Below are positions 22,891 through 34,937 of a stretch of DNA of 64,000 bases, piece by piece (the stretch's first letter is position 1; every line of letters begins with the position of its first letter). A program made the position numbers and the translations under genes. This DNA comes from Artemisia argyi (Eukaryota; Streptophyta; Magnoliopsida; Asterales; Asteraceae), in NCBI GenBank assembly GCA_030686995.1, contig CM060709.1, positions 272,045,913 through 272,109,912 on the forward strand, given 5' to 3'. Below the pieces are notes generated by a model. It was not told the origin of the DNA. It was given only the letters and a program-made list of their open reading frames with translations, and ran no database searches.

Positions 22891-25800
22891 ATGGCAACCA
22901 ACGAATTCTCCAACCTTAGGATCACTAGAAGTCGTAGCACCACTAAAGACCTCGTCTTGCCTTATGCAGAACCCGAAAGAGAAATGTGTAGGTTAAGACG
23001 AACTCACTCAACACCTGAACCATCCAGCATTGCTATCGACTTTGATGCACCTCTCTCTGAAGAAAATTCAGAGAATCACATCACAACCCCGAGCTCCCAC
23101 AATGAGACGAATACTCCTATAATACCTCCTCCTAAGCGTCTCAAGGATTACTCTTCCCCAACTCCTCGTGGGTTTTCCAATGCCATTGTTTATCCAAATG
23201 AACACACCAACGAGGTCTTGCATGCAAATGATATTTGGCTTGTCAAAAGTGTGTGTAAGTTCCACGGACTTGATGAGGAAAATCCGATCCAACACATCAA
23301 GGACTTCCTAAAAATAGTGGATACCATCCATACGGGTGGGACTACTAGAAACACATCCCGACTGCGATTCTTCCCTTTCACCTTATACGAAAAAGCCCAA
23401 GAATGGTATAACAAACTCCCTTCCGAATCTATTTTCACATGGGAGCAACTCATATCCAAGTTCTATGAGAAGTTCTTTCCACCTGGAAAAACCTCAGCAT
23501 TCAGGGATAGGATCCTTCATTTCCGAAAGGGGAAGGATGAACCCTTCCATAAAGCGTGGACTAGATTCAAAGATTTAATAAGACAAGTTCCACATCATGG
23601 CATTGAACTTTGGCTCTTGGTCTAAATCTTTTACGAAAATATCTCCTCTAATGACCGGAACGGAATCAACCAATCTAGGAAAGGAAGATTGGCCAATCTT
23701 AGTGCCGAGGAAGGATGGGACAGGATTGAAGAATATGCCCAAGACCTGGATGACACTTGGGATGAACCTGAGTCGACTATCGGCATTTCTGAAACCACCT
23801 CGGATCGATTGAGCAAAGTTCACAAAAGAATGGATTGCCTTGCTGGATCACAACCACCTAAAATGCTGTCTAATCCTTACTTGATCTGCGATTACTGTGG
23901 AGGTCCGCATGAGGTGGAGGAATGCGGAGGAGCAGCCACAACTGAACATGCATGCTTGTCAGGAGGAGACATTTATGCTGATCCCTCCCTTTTGCCTTTC
24001 TACCAAAATGATGATTATACCCTTTGGGGAAATCTGGTAAGGAAAAGAGAAGGGGAGGGAGGCCCTGAATTCAAGATCAGGAGCAATTTCGAAGATGACC
24101 TTGGTCACTTCACTCAAGAAAAAGACTTGCAAATGAAAGGGCTTAATGAGCTTTTCGACGAACAGCAGGAGGATGTCGGAGAATTTTTCAGCAAGCTTAA
24201 CTCAGCCCTAGATAACCTCCAACCACCGTCAGAAAGAGGAAAAGATCCCATGCTCGCGATAACCACACGGGCCGGAACGACAACCAAGGACCCTCCTTAC
24301 CCAAATTCGTCCCCAATCACACTCAATTCAGACAAACCTGGGGAGGAGGAGCAGGATGTCGTCATTGGCACCCCGGACCAACCACCAGTAACAACCCCCT
24401 CCCCATCAGCCCTTCCTAACCCACCTGTGAGAATTCCATACCCATCCCGACTAAGGAACCAAAAAACGGAGAATGATAACAAGAGGTTCTTGTCATACCT
24501 AAAAGACTCGGTTGTCACCATACCTCTCCTGGATGCTTGCTATCACATGCCAAAGTATAGCACATATTTCAAAAAACTGCTCGCTAACAGGAAGAAGCTC
24601 GAGGGTCTTGTAACCCTAGGGGAAGAATGCTCAGTGGTGACCCATAAAGGGCTACCAAAGAAGGTAGACGATCCGGGCAGCTTCACCTTGCCATGCTCTA
24701 TAGGTCCTCTATCAATCAAGAATGCTCTTGCTGATTTGGGAGCAAGTATCAACCTCATGCCTCTCTCTATGTTCCGTAAACTAGGATATTCCGGATTGAA
24801 GCCTACCCGTATGAACATCCAACTAGCCGATAGATCAGTCAAATACCCCGAAGGGATATGTGAGAACGTGCTAGTCAAGGTTGGGAAATTCAAATTCCCT
24901 GTCGACTTCGTAATCCTGGATATGGAGGAGGACGACGTGGTACCTATCATTTTAGGTAGACCATTTCTTGCTACCGCTCGTGCAGTCATCGATGTCTACG
25001 ATGGCAAATTGACCTTACGAGTAGGAGACGATAGCACAACCTTCGACATTAAGGATTCTATGGACCTCTCCCTCGAAGCATCCAACCGGCTCTACTTTAT
25101 CGGGGAAGTAGATGAGCTCACAGATATCATTGATGACTGCATCGATGAACAAATCGATGAAGGCTGGCTACGGGACGAGAGTTTTCTACCTTTGCTGGAG
25201 GTGGAAAAGATGGAGGAAGTTAATGCAGTCTCCTTCTACCCCAGACAAGAGACAACGGAGCATCTCGAGCTCCGAAAGCCCGAGAACAAGCTCAAACCTT
25301 CTATTATCGAGCCCCCTGACGTTGATCTTAAAGAGCTCCCTAATCATTTGGAGTATGCCTTTCTTCAGGGAGAAAACCAACTCCCGGTAATCATAAATTC
25401 TTCCTTGGAAAAAGAACAAAAAGTTAAACTCTTAGAGGTCCTGAAGAAATACAAGGGGGTACTCGCATGGAGTGTGGCCGACATTAAGGGGATTGACTCT
25501 ACTTTTTGCACACATAAGATTCTTATGGAGGAAGATTATAAACCCACTGTGCAACCCCAGAGGCGAGTGAACCCTAACATTAAGGAGGTAGTGAAGAAGG
25601 AAGTTATCAAACTTTTGGATGCAGGACTGATTTACCCGATCTCGGATAGCCCATGGGTTAGTCCTGTACAGGTTGTACCTAAAAAGGGTGGAATGACTGT
25701 AGTAAAAAATGACAAGGGTGAGATGGTGCCACAGAGAACTGTCACTGGATGGCGGGTATGCATTGACTATCGAAAGCTCAACGATGCCACGAGGAAAGAT

Positions 25801-28230
25801 CACTTTCCCTTACCATTCATTGATCAGATGTTAGAAAGATTATCTGGACACGAGTACTATTGCTTCTTAGATGGATTCTCTGGATATTTTCAAATCCCCA
25901 TAGCACCTGAGGACCAAGAAAAGACCACGTTTACTTGCCCCTATGGAACGTTTGCCTACAAAAGGATGCCTTTTGGGCTATGTAATGCCCCCGCCACTTT
26001 CCAACGTTGCATGACCGCAATCTTTCACGAACTCATGGAAGACAGCATGGAAGTTTTCATGGATGACTTTTCAGTTTTCGGAAACTCCTTCGACCGCTGT
26101 CTTGCTAATTTAGAAAAGATGCTTAAACGTTGCGAGGAAACCAACTTGGTGTTAAACTGGGAAAAGTGTCATTTCATGGTAAAGGAAGGGATTGTGTTGG
26201 GCCATAAGATTTCAGGGAACGGGATAGAGGTGGACCAAGCTAAGGTTGAAGCTATATCTAAGTTACCATACCCCACAACTGTTAAGGCAATACGCAGCTT
26301 TTTGGGGCACGCCGGATTTTATCGGAGATTCATCAAAGACTTCTCCAAAATTGCCCGGCCAATGACTCAATTGCTTGTGAAGGATGCTCCATTCGATTTT
26401 TCCCAAGAATGCAAAGATGCTTTCAACCTCCTAAAAAGGGAACTCACTCAAGCTCCAATCATGATCACACCCAACTGGGAGTTACCATTTGAAATAATGT
26501 GTGACGCTAGCGACTTCGCTGTCGGGGCTGTATTAGGTCAGCGACGTGACAAGCTTTTCCAACCTATTTACTACGCTAGCAAAACCATGAATCCCGCCCA
26601 AGAGAACTACTCCACCACCGAAAAAGAATTATTAGCCGTAATGTTTGCATTCGACAAATTCCGACAATATCTTGTCCTTTCAAAGACAGTCGTCTTCACT
26701 GACCACTCAGCTCTTAGATATCTGTTTGCGAAACAGGACGCCAAGCCACGACTGATTCGGTGGATCTTGTTGCTACAAGAATTTGATGTTGAGATTCGCG
26801 ATAAGAGGGGGGCAGAGAATCTAGCCACCGATCATCTATCTCGCCTGGAAAACCCCTTGGATAAACACGATAGAAGTGAAATTAAGGATTCGTTTCCCGA
26901 CGAACAACTGATGTCTATCCTTGATTCGGAACCATGGTACGCCGACTTCGCCAATTACTTCGCAAGTAGATGTAGACTTGTTCCTGAACACTTGACTAAA
27001 TACGAAAGGAAGAGGTTCTTTTCCCAGCTGAAGTATTACTTCTGGGATGAACCATTTTTATTCCGAAGGTGTCCTGACCACATTATAAGGCGTTGTGTTT
27101 CGGAGAATGAGGCAGTGAAAATCATGAGGGAATGTCACTCCGGTCCCTCTGGAGGGCATCATGGGATAAATGTTACTGCTCGAAAGATTCTCGACGCAGG
27201 ATTCTATTGGCCCACAATTTTCCGTGATGTAAAAGATATGGTGCAAGCGTGTGATGCATGTCAACGGGCTGGAAATATATCACATAGGGATGAGGCACCA
27301 CAGAACTTTATACAAGTTTGTGAAGTATTCGATGTGTGGGGGATTGACTTTATGGGACCATTTCCATCCTCAGGGGGAAACGAGTACATCTTGGTCGCCA
27401 TTGACTATGTTTCAAAATGGGTTGAAGCACAAGCCCTTAGGACTAATGATGCTAGAGTGGTCATTCATTTCTTGAAAAAGCTTTTCGCAAGATTCGGGAT
27501 TCCGAAGGCTCTCATCAGTGATAGGGGGACACATTTTTGCAACGCGCAAATGGAAAAGGTCATGAAGAGGTATGGAGTACCCCACCGATTCTCCACCGCC
27601 TATCATCCACAGACCAATGGCCAAGTCGAAAACACCAATAGAGCTATTAAAAGAATACTTGAAAAAACGGTTAGTCAAAACAGAAAGGACTGGTCATTCA
27701 AACTCGACGAAGCCTTATGGGCATTCCGAACTGCTTACAAAACACCTATTGGAACGACCCCGTTCCGCATGGTGTATGGTAAGGCATGTCACTTACCGGT
27801 AGAATTAGAACACAAGGCTTATTGGGCGCTTAAGGCATGCAACTTAGATTACACAACTGCGGGGAACAATAGGTTTTTGCAATTACACGAGCTTGATGAG
27901 CTTAGATTAGAAGCCTACGAATCCTCCATCACATATAAAGAGAGAGCTAAAAGATGGCATGATCAAAGAATTAAGAAACCCAAAGAATTTTCAGAAGGAG
28001 ACAAGGTCCTATTATACAATTCTCGGTTGCGATTATTTCCGGGAAAACTTAAGTCTAGATGGTATGGGCCGTTCACGGTGAAGAATTCCTCTAAATTTGG
28101 AGCTGTAGTGTTAGTTGATGATGAGGGTAGGGAATTCACGGTTAACATACAACGTGTAAAACATTACCAAGAAAATAACAATGAAATGATTAATGAGGAG
28201 GATGTGATGTTTGATGATGAAATTACGTAG
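22891..28230 (+). pseudogene. gag-pol polyprotein of Athila element E (one nonsense codon)
   Basis: A single frame of about 1,779 codons from ATG 22891 (the start context matches the ATGs of A and D) to 28230. The only interruption is TAA at 23623-23625, where homologues have CAA (Gln, LWLQVQIFY). Order: Gag core (FHGLDEENPIQHIKDFLK ... FFPPGK); CX2CX4HX4C-type knuckle ([13 protein letters not shown], about 23887); retropepsin with [10 protein letters not shown] (D at 24733) and ILGRPFL; reverse transcriptase with catalytic FMDD at 26056-26067; RNase H ([22 protein letters not shown]); integrase zinc domain (GHHGIN ... CDACQ); and DDE core ([22 protein letters not shown]). The enzymatic domains look intact. 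With near-identical LTRs this is a recent copy and a plausible source of enzymes for A-, C- and D-type elements. Confidence 0.93.
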
Positions 28231-30702
28231 TAACCCACGACTTTGAGTCTAGCTACAAGACTCGTAAATAAAGAAAAGCGCTTCTTGGGAGGCAACCCAT
28301 GTTTTGTGTGATTTTTATTTGTTTGATTGTTATTTGCTTCCGTATGCATGTTTTATTTTTATTGTTGGTTGATCATGTTTCTCTACTAAAAAGTGGAAAT
28401 ACTTTATTATGTTGTTTAGCCTAGTCTTAACTTCAACCTAGAGGTATTTTTGCAAAAGATAAGTGTAAGGGGAAACCCCAAATATGTTTTTAAGAAACAA
28501 ACCGATCATGATTATCCACAATATTTAATGAACATGTATATTCGTATTTGTTAGAGTCAAATGCTTGTATTGAGTCATAATGAAGTTTTGCAGGATTTTC
28601 CAGGAAGTAGGACAAAGTTTTTCCAGAAATTTTCCGGAAACTTAACATAAGAATTTCTGCAGGTCCATTCTGACGGCGTCAGGGTTTGCTCTTGACGGCG
28701 TCAGGAGTCAAAAATCTGGAAATTTTACCGGTTTTGTTTTTCTAACGGAGTCTTATGGTTTTTGTGAATTATTAAGTTTTATAATCTCTAGGAAATCTGC
28801 AAACTTCATGCCACAAGCATTATATCTTACTTTGTTTTCTAGGATTTAGTAACTTATATAGGATGCCGCCGATTTTATGCGAGGTTGCCTTGTCTACTTT
28901 TGTCAGGATTTACAGGTTATTTAAAACAAGAAGATGATTTATATTCTGGAAGGGAAGCTTTGATTGTTCATTTTCTTGGAGGAAGATTTAACCTGGCCAA
29001 CCTATAATCCATACCGAGCGAATCAGGGGAGTATTTGATTTTATTCTCTTTACTTTTTAACTTTTACATTCTTTACTTGAACATTGGGGACAATGTTCAT
29101 CCTAAGTGTAAGGGGAGGGTAAAAAGATGATACCTTACATATGCACTTTCGCTTGAGTTTGTTTTGTTTGATAGTAGATGAGTAATAAAACTACGAGAAA
29201 TACTTGTTAGTGTAATTTTAGCGCCAAATTTAAAATTTTTTACAACATTTAGGAGTGAAACTTTAGCCATAGCAAGCGTCTCATGGATAGGAGGTTGTAT
29301 GACTAGCACATAACCGTATATTCAGAAAAATTTTCCACCCAAAAATGTGAGGTTCGCCTTTAGATTTGATAGGAAAAGCATTCATTATTAGTGCTTATAA
29401 GTGTACCGGTAGCATTTAGATTCTAGAACTTGCGTTAGTGATGCATCCCAAGACCGCTAGTGAGACTACATTCGTGTAGTAGGATTTACTACATGATAAG
29501 AGGCATTAGGATCACCCTTGTGTTAAACCCGTATCATAATTACTTGACCCTTTAAGTCATATTACTTGGCTAGTTAAGTCAACTAATTTTTGCCACACCC
29601 TTAGCGTTGTACTCATTTTTAGTACACGATACCCCTAGTACACCCCTCCGAGCCTATCTTTTCATTTCTAACTTTAAGCATTTTACTTAAAGGAAGAATT
29701 TGTTACACCCCACTTAAATGTACACCCAAATCGCCTTAGCCTTCCGTGTATGCGCTCATTTTTAGTGCATTATTGTTATTTGTTAAACCCTAAGTTAACT
29801 TTCTAATTGATTACATGGTTGCTAAGTCGAGTCATATCCTTGTACATATTGTTTTGGGACGATTGGGACTCATGGGTAAGTACTTATTTTATGGAGTAAT
29901 GGGGAAGAACATAATATTATTACCCCCATATGTACGTTAATCTTAAAAGTGCTCCAAGTGTTTTGATTTTCTTAATTCGAGTCATTAGAATAGTTAATGT
30001 AAAGTATGTAAAGATTCAAGTGTAAGGGGAATTCTCATCCCCTATGATGTATTATTTTGGATGGTAGGGTAAGAGTGTATGCAAAAAAAATAAAAAAATA
30101 AAAAAAATAAATAAATAAATAAAAATAAAATAAAAAAAAAGAGAAAAAAACATACGGACTACCATCCCGTTTTTATTCTATGTTTATTTTATGTTTTTGT
30201 TATTTTTCATTTATTAGCTTAAGTCGAGTCTAGTCTTGGCTTAGCAACGCCATCTTGTACATGTAATTAACTAAGATTGTTAACTCGCCACTAGTAAAAC
30301 TTCCTTTATCCAACAAAACCGTGTAATTCATATCCCTACACCTAACGATATAACCCTTTAAAAAGACCTCTTTGATAGTTTATCCTAGGTGCTTACGCCA
30401 TGTGGTGGAGGTTTGATCCTTTCCCAAGCCTATGGTAATCTATTTTGCTATGACAGGTAGTGAGAGATATCTTCCATTTCCATAATGTTATATTACTTTA
30501 TTACACCCGAGAGATGTGAGTATCTAAACACTATTTGTGAGGTGCTTGTGTATGACCTCCGTGCTTGTCTATTGGTCTTTAGTGGAACGATTATTTGTTG
30601 TAATTACTTTTATATTAGTGTTAAATGACCCCTAACTTGTCTTTTGAGTAGAATAAAAGCTCATTTGCTTGAGGACAAGCAAATCTCAAGTGTAAGGGTA
30701 TA
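28231..30702 (+). other. 3' non-coding region of element E
   Basis: 2.47 kb with no supportable gene, although an env-like ORF would sit here in classic Athila. It is conserved in elements C and D. It starts with a block containing GGGAGGCAACCC, then two more TGACGGCGTCA motifs (about 28671-28706), an AT- and A-rich tract at about 30080-30150, a 9-bp-stem hairpin (30663-30684), and the sequence AGTGTAAGGGTATA against the 3' LTR as the polypurine tract. Antisense ORF 29097-29309 is discussed under rejected items. Confidence 0.8.
30663..30684 (+). other. Conserved hairpin before the polypurine tract, element E
   Basis: ATTTGCTTG and CAAGCAAAT form a perfect 9-bp stem around AGGA, 18 bases before the 3' LTR. 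It is identical in element D (56105-56126) and on the minus strand in element C (42978-42999). Confidence 0.75.
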
Positions 30703-32110
30703 TGATGAGGCAAAAAATGATCCGTTTTTAGGGGGTCATTTAAGCCCGAATCCGACTTTATTTGATCAAATATTGCCCTAAATCGTTCCTTTTGTGATTT
30801 TAGGTGTTTGGAGAGTGAATTCTGGAAAAGAAGCTATTTTGGACGTTTTTGGAGCATAAAAGTGAAGAAAACGACAAAGTACCAAAAATCCATGCTGAAG
30901 ATACAAGGTGACGGCGTCAAGACTCCCGTCTTGACGGCGTCAGACATGGAGAATAAAATACCGTAGCTGGTGACGGCGTCAGATGGATAGGTGACGGCGT
31001 CAAAGTGGCAATGAATAAAATACCGTAGGTGGTGACGGCGTCACAGAGGCCGTCATAAGTGGATCAAGGCCGTCCGAGGAAGTTTATGGCGGCGAGGTGA
31101 CGGCGTCAGAATTAACTCTTGACGCCGTCAGACTGTTTTTCCTATATATAGTTTTCTAGTTTTTTCATTAAAAAGGGAGAAGTTTTGGTGAAACCCTAAA
31201 GACGATTTTGGTGCCTCTTTCACAGGTTTTTCAAGGGTTCCAAACCCTTGAGACCTTGCATTGTAATTGAGATAAGTGTACTTTCAATTCAATCAATATG
31301 TCTATGTGTTGGTTGTTTATCTTTTGTTCTTATCTTAATTCTACTATGCTAGGCTAGATCTCTCTTGTGTTTGCTTAGATCTAATGAAACCTAGATGTTG
31401 ATTATGTGTTGATTACTTGTCTATTCTTGTTTTAAATGAATGATTTATATGTTAGGCTTAAGAAAACTGGCAGATCTCCAAATGGTAACATGCTTGAACG
31501 TCTTAAGAAACATGAACCGAGGCGTACTAGGTCTTTATTGGTTGTATTTAATGCATGAGCCACTGTTTACAATCCCTATAGTTGTGCTGGGTCATGGTGT
31601 AGGAGGAGATAAGAGCTCATAGAGTTGGGGAGTTATGTATGCCACCCCACGAATGGTATTAAGGAATACAATCCGTCATTCATACAAGTGTAACAAGTAA
31701 TTAACATGTAAAAGATATCTAGGGAGTAGTGAAGTCTAAGTAAACACAATTTCTCCAAATACTGCTCACAACCTTAGTTTAAATTAGTTTAATTTCATTT
31801 TCATTATTTTATTTTAATTATATAATAGCTTTGGGTTAGTTGATTAGCAACTAATTCCGCCCACTCCTTCAAAACCCGAGATTTTAATTGCTTTCATAAA
31901 AATATAAAAATACAAAAATAATCATCCCTCACCTTTAGAACTATTAATTAGGTTTTCTAATCCTAGCGACACTATTCCTAAGCTGAACGATCAATCCCCC
32001 GGTACTTGTCACTATACTATACTACAACGATCAGGTACACTGCCTGGCGGGGGTTGTAAGCTTCTCGAGATCCCTCGAGAGGTAAAGCAAGGTGCGATTC
32101 CCACGCATCA
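30703..32110 (+). repeat. 3' LTR of element E
   Basis: 1,408 bp, with five substitutions from the 5' LTR by eye and no indels. Flanked by the TTAGG duplication. Confidence 0.96.
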
Positions 32111-32453
32111 TTAGGTCACCATTTATGTAAACACAAGTATGATTGATATAGAAATAAGATGAGAATGAGAGGTGGTTGATTATGAGACAATATGAAAGGT
32201 GAAAGTGCAAGAGTTTCCTTAAGATAATCAAATAACCAACAAAATAATATGTAACATAAGGTTTCTATTTATAAGGGAGGAGCTAGGGCAACACTCCCTT
32301 CCTCCCTTATCCTTTCATACGTGGGCTTTCAAGGCCTTATGGGCTTTTACATGTTGCCCATTAACTAAACAATAATCATAAACAATACTTAAGCAACCTA
32401 TTACAAAATGTAATGACCGAGACTTGACTAAATACTAAAGTATGATCCCAACA
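32111..32453 (-). repeat. 5' LTR of element B, main part
   Basis: Together with 21305-21306 this makes 345 bp, exactly the length of the copy at 3950-4294, with two differences by eye. The minus-strand TATAAATA box is at 32266-32273. It starts with the TTAGG duplication. Confidence 0.93.
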
Positions 32454-32807
32454 TATTGCTCACACCACTAGTTTAATTTAGTTTATTTTCATTTTTAGTA
32501 TTTTATTTTGATTGCATCTTTAGTAATTGGGTTAGTTGACTAGCAACTAATTCCGCCCAACTCCTTCAAAACCGAGATTTTTAATTGCTTTCATAAAAAC
32601 TAAAAAATACAAAAAGAATCATCTCTCATCTCTAGACCTAGTCTTTAGATTTTCTAATCCTAGCGACACTATTCCTAGCTGAAAGATCAATCCCCCGGTA
32701 CTTGTCATTATACTATACTACATTGATCAGGTACACTGCCTGGTGGGGGTTGTAAGCTTCTCGAGATCCCTTGAGAGGTAAAGCCTGGTGCAATCCCTAT
32801 GCTACCA
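32454..32807 (+). repeat. 3' LTR of element A, second part
   Basis: Continues the LTR interrupted at 3949 and starts with the TATTG target duplication of B. It ends CTATGCTACCA, matching the 5' LTR end at 625. Confidence 0.92.
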
Positions 32808-32900
32808 TATACTATAACGATCAGGTACACTGCTTGGTGGGGGTTGTAAGCTTCTCGAGATCCCTCAAGAGGTAAAGCCTGGTGCGATTCCCACGTATCA
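32808..32900 (+). repeat. Tail of an older Athila LTR (level 0)
   Basis: A 93-bp match to the last part of Athila LTRs (AACGATCAGGTACACTGC ... CACGTATCA). It begins inside the LTR at TATAC, as expected if element A inserted there. The rest of this LTR lies left of the window. Non-LTR sequence follows, so this is the right end of a 3' or solo LTR. Confidence 0.8.
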
Positions 32901-34932
32901 TAGGTTTTTTGATTGATTTATAGAATTAAATCGTGGTGTTTGATTTTAGGTTGAGGTGGATATCAAGGAGGAAGAGGGGACAGAGGGCGCGGTAGAGGCG
33001 GAGGGCATGGGGGCGGTCGAGACGGAGATTGGTCGTGCCCTAATCTAGGGTAATTTGTTTATTTTATTGATTTTGTGATGTTAAAACATAATGTATTATT
33101 AAGTTTTTGGAATTGTGTATATGTTTTGGTTGTATATGAGAATGCGAAAAGGTATCAGGCTTATGGGCTTTTTTTGTTATCGGAAGAATGTTTTTGGGTT
33201 TTCAGGTATTTGATACTTGGACTACTAAAGTATTTTCAGGATGTGGATGTGTTGAAAAGTTATAAGTTAACAATTAAAGAATAGAAGCAGAATTGCTTCG
33301 ATCCAAAAGATTGGACTCTTTAAAATGGAGTGAAATTGATTATTTGAATTTAGATGACAACGCTTTTCACCAAAAAAGCTGTTTATTCCCCGTTCCCAGT
33401 ATTGGATACTGAAACTGCTAAAGTTGTTGGTAAGCTGTTATCCTTTTAATATCTTTGACCCCGTTATAGTGCCGTGCCTGTTTTCTATAATGCTCACTGA
33501 GTGTACTTTAAATTTTATACTTATGCACAACGGTCTTTGGTCATGTTAGTTTCCAGTAACTGAAATTTGCTATCATATATGTTTGCAGATAATTGTGAAG
33601 ATGAAATTTGCTATCATATATGTTTCCCGTTATAGTGTCGTGCCTGTTTTCTATAATGCTCATTGTAGGTATTTGGTTGATGTGTTTATTTTATGTCTTG
33701 ACCAGGTAAGTATCAGGGGTGGGCGACGTGGTAAAAGGCTTTTGAGTTTTGTGTAGGAGGGGTTTACGGAAGCAGTGTAGAGGTTCTGGTGCGATTTTAA
33801 GCTTTTGTTTATGTGTTTGCATTCATGCCCTGATCATGCTATGCAACGGTTGTAAATGTCATTTCAGAATTCGAGGAGACAACCGAACCAACATTTGTTT
33901 ATGAGCTGGTTAGTTCAGTTTCGGTTTCGCTATTACATGTTATTTTTCCTTATAGGCCGAGGCTATATAATACACTTTATCAGTAGAAATTTTTTCTAAT
34001 AGCGTATAAAGAGTAGTCACCTATGCTGCTTTTAGCAAATTGAAATGAACGTGCGTATGGAAAACAGGTCTGGATGCTGGATTGACAAGTCACCACTTCC
34101 TATAATGACAACACGCTACCAGGCAAAGATGAACCTGCCAAGATTTGTGTAATTCACATTTTGTATACATTTTTTTGGGTTTGTGTGTCTTATTACTGCT
34201 ATAATGGATGTCGCAACGGTTATTATTTAAAAAAAGGTTACTTCTTTTTGTATCTTCTAAAGTTTTTAAAATTTACTGATATCCTATTTCCGTTACTACA
34301 GGGCCTCTGCCTTCTTACACTTATTTAGGTAAGTGTGACTGTGTATATCAGTATTGGCACGTGCTTTTTGAGTATGATGAACAGTCAAAGTCATCTGCTG
34401 TTAGATTTCTGAAATATCACCGATTTTGTATGGGTGGAAAGGTTGCTTCACATTTATACTGTGAATTCCCAGCATATATAAATCTGTTAATAATCTAGCA
34501 ACGTATGTTTCTGTTTTTGCTTCAGATCCTGCTTATGTTGTTGCTCATCATCCAGTAAATTTGAATTAAATTGTCGACGGCTCTGTAAGGTAAGCAAATT
34601 TGACAGGCACCTATTCCCTTTAATTTGCTTCTAAATACTGCACGTGCAAAATCTTAGTAACTCTACAAACTATAGCAATAGATGGATGGCAGAAAAAACT
34701 TAAAACTCGACAGGTTTGTTTAGCACCAACAGTGAGCCCCGCTTGAGCATACCATAAAGTTCAAAATTGGGTTGGACTATCAAAGTTCAAAGCTTAAATT
34801 GTGTCGTAAGCCTACGAGGCTTAAACAAATCCAATAGAATTTAAATCAAGCAACTTTAATTTACCTGTTTAGGATTGAGAATGCTTATAGGGGGCGTTTG
34901 GGATTACTTATTGGCATAACTGCTCTTCGCGG
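32901..34932 (+). other. Low-copy region with exon-like fragments
   Basis: Not retrotransposon-like. Plus-strand fragments with splice-type borders include an ATG-led piece ending before GTAAGCTG (about 33354-33430), a piece between ATTTCAG and GTTAGT near 33868-33915, one between CTACAG and GTAAGTG near 34302-34328, and one after GCTTCAG near 34525 that joins in frame to the previous piece and ends in TAA. A roughly 40-base segment near 33465 is repeated near 33625. I do not recognise the product. This could be a decayed gene or captured gene fragments. Confidence 0.35.
32950..33049 (+). pseudogene. RGG/zinc-finger exon fragment, TAF15/EWS-like
   Basis: Preceded by a pyrimidine-rich acceptor (TTTGATTTTAG) and followed by a GTAATT donor. 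It encodes a Gly/Arg-rich stretch ending GRDGDWSCPN, the start of the RanBP2-type zinc finger seen in plant TAF15/TAF15b proteins, which are RNA-binding TFIID-associated factors. The frame has TGA at 32952-32954 where an Arg codon would fit, and the second half of the finger is not visible downstream. It is therefore a remnant, not a gene. Confidence 0.45.
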
Positions 34933-34937
34933 CTGTG

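Larger units (their letters stand above)
21312..32110 (+). mobile_element. Athila-type Ty3/Gypsy element E, complete
   Basis: 10,799 bp with two 1,408-bp LTRs (TGATGAGG ... CGCATCA) that differ at five positions by eye, and a perfect 5-bp target duplication TTAGG (21307-21311 and 32111-32115). The order is LTR, tRNA-Asp primer binding site, gag-pol in one frame, about 2.5 kb of non-coding sequence, polypurine tract, LTR. Long LTRs and this primer site are Athila traits. No env-like ORF follows pol. One nonsense codon in gag is the only obvious lesion. Confidence 0.96.
3950..32453 (-). mobile_element. Sirevirus-like Ty1/Copia retrotransposon B (split by element E)
   Basis: Matching 345-bp LTRs lie at 3950-4294 and at 21305-21306 plus 32111-32453. 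The target duplication TATTG is at 3945-3949 and 32454-32458. Coding order on the minus strand is gag, coiled-coil linker, protease, integrase, RT and RNase H, then a long accessory ORF. This is Copia order, and the extra ORF after pol is a Sirevirus-clade trait. Length without E is about 17.7 kb. The LTRs differ at two positions by eye. The polyprotein is broken by two frameshifts and a stop, and the accessory ORF by several stops and one frameshift. Confidence 0.95.

Noticed and set aside
29097..29309. 70-codon antisense ORF conserved in E, C (44389-44601) and D (54488-54700)
   Set aside because: Conservation is explained by the recent common origin of the non-coding 3' tract. The ORF is antisense to the element, and the changes seen do not favour synonymous sites.
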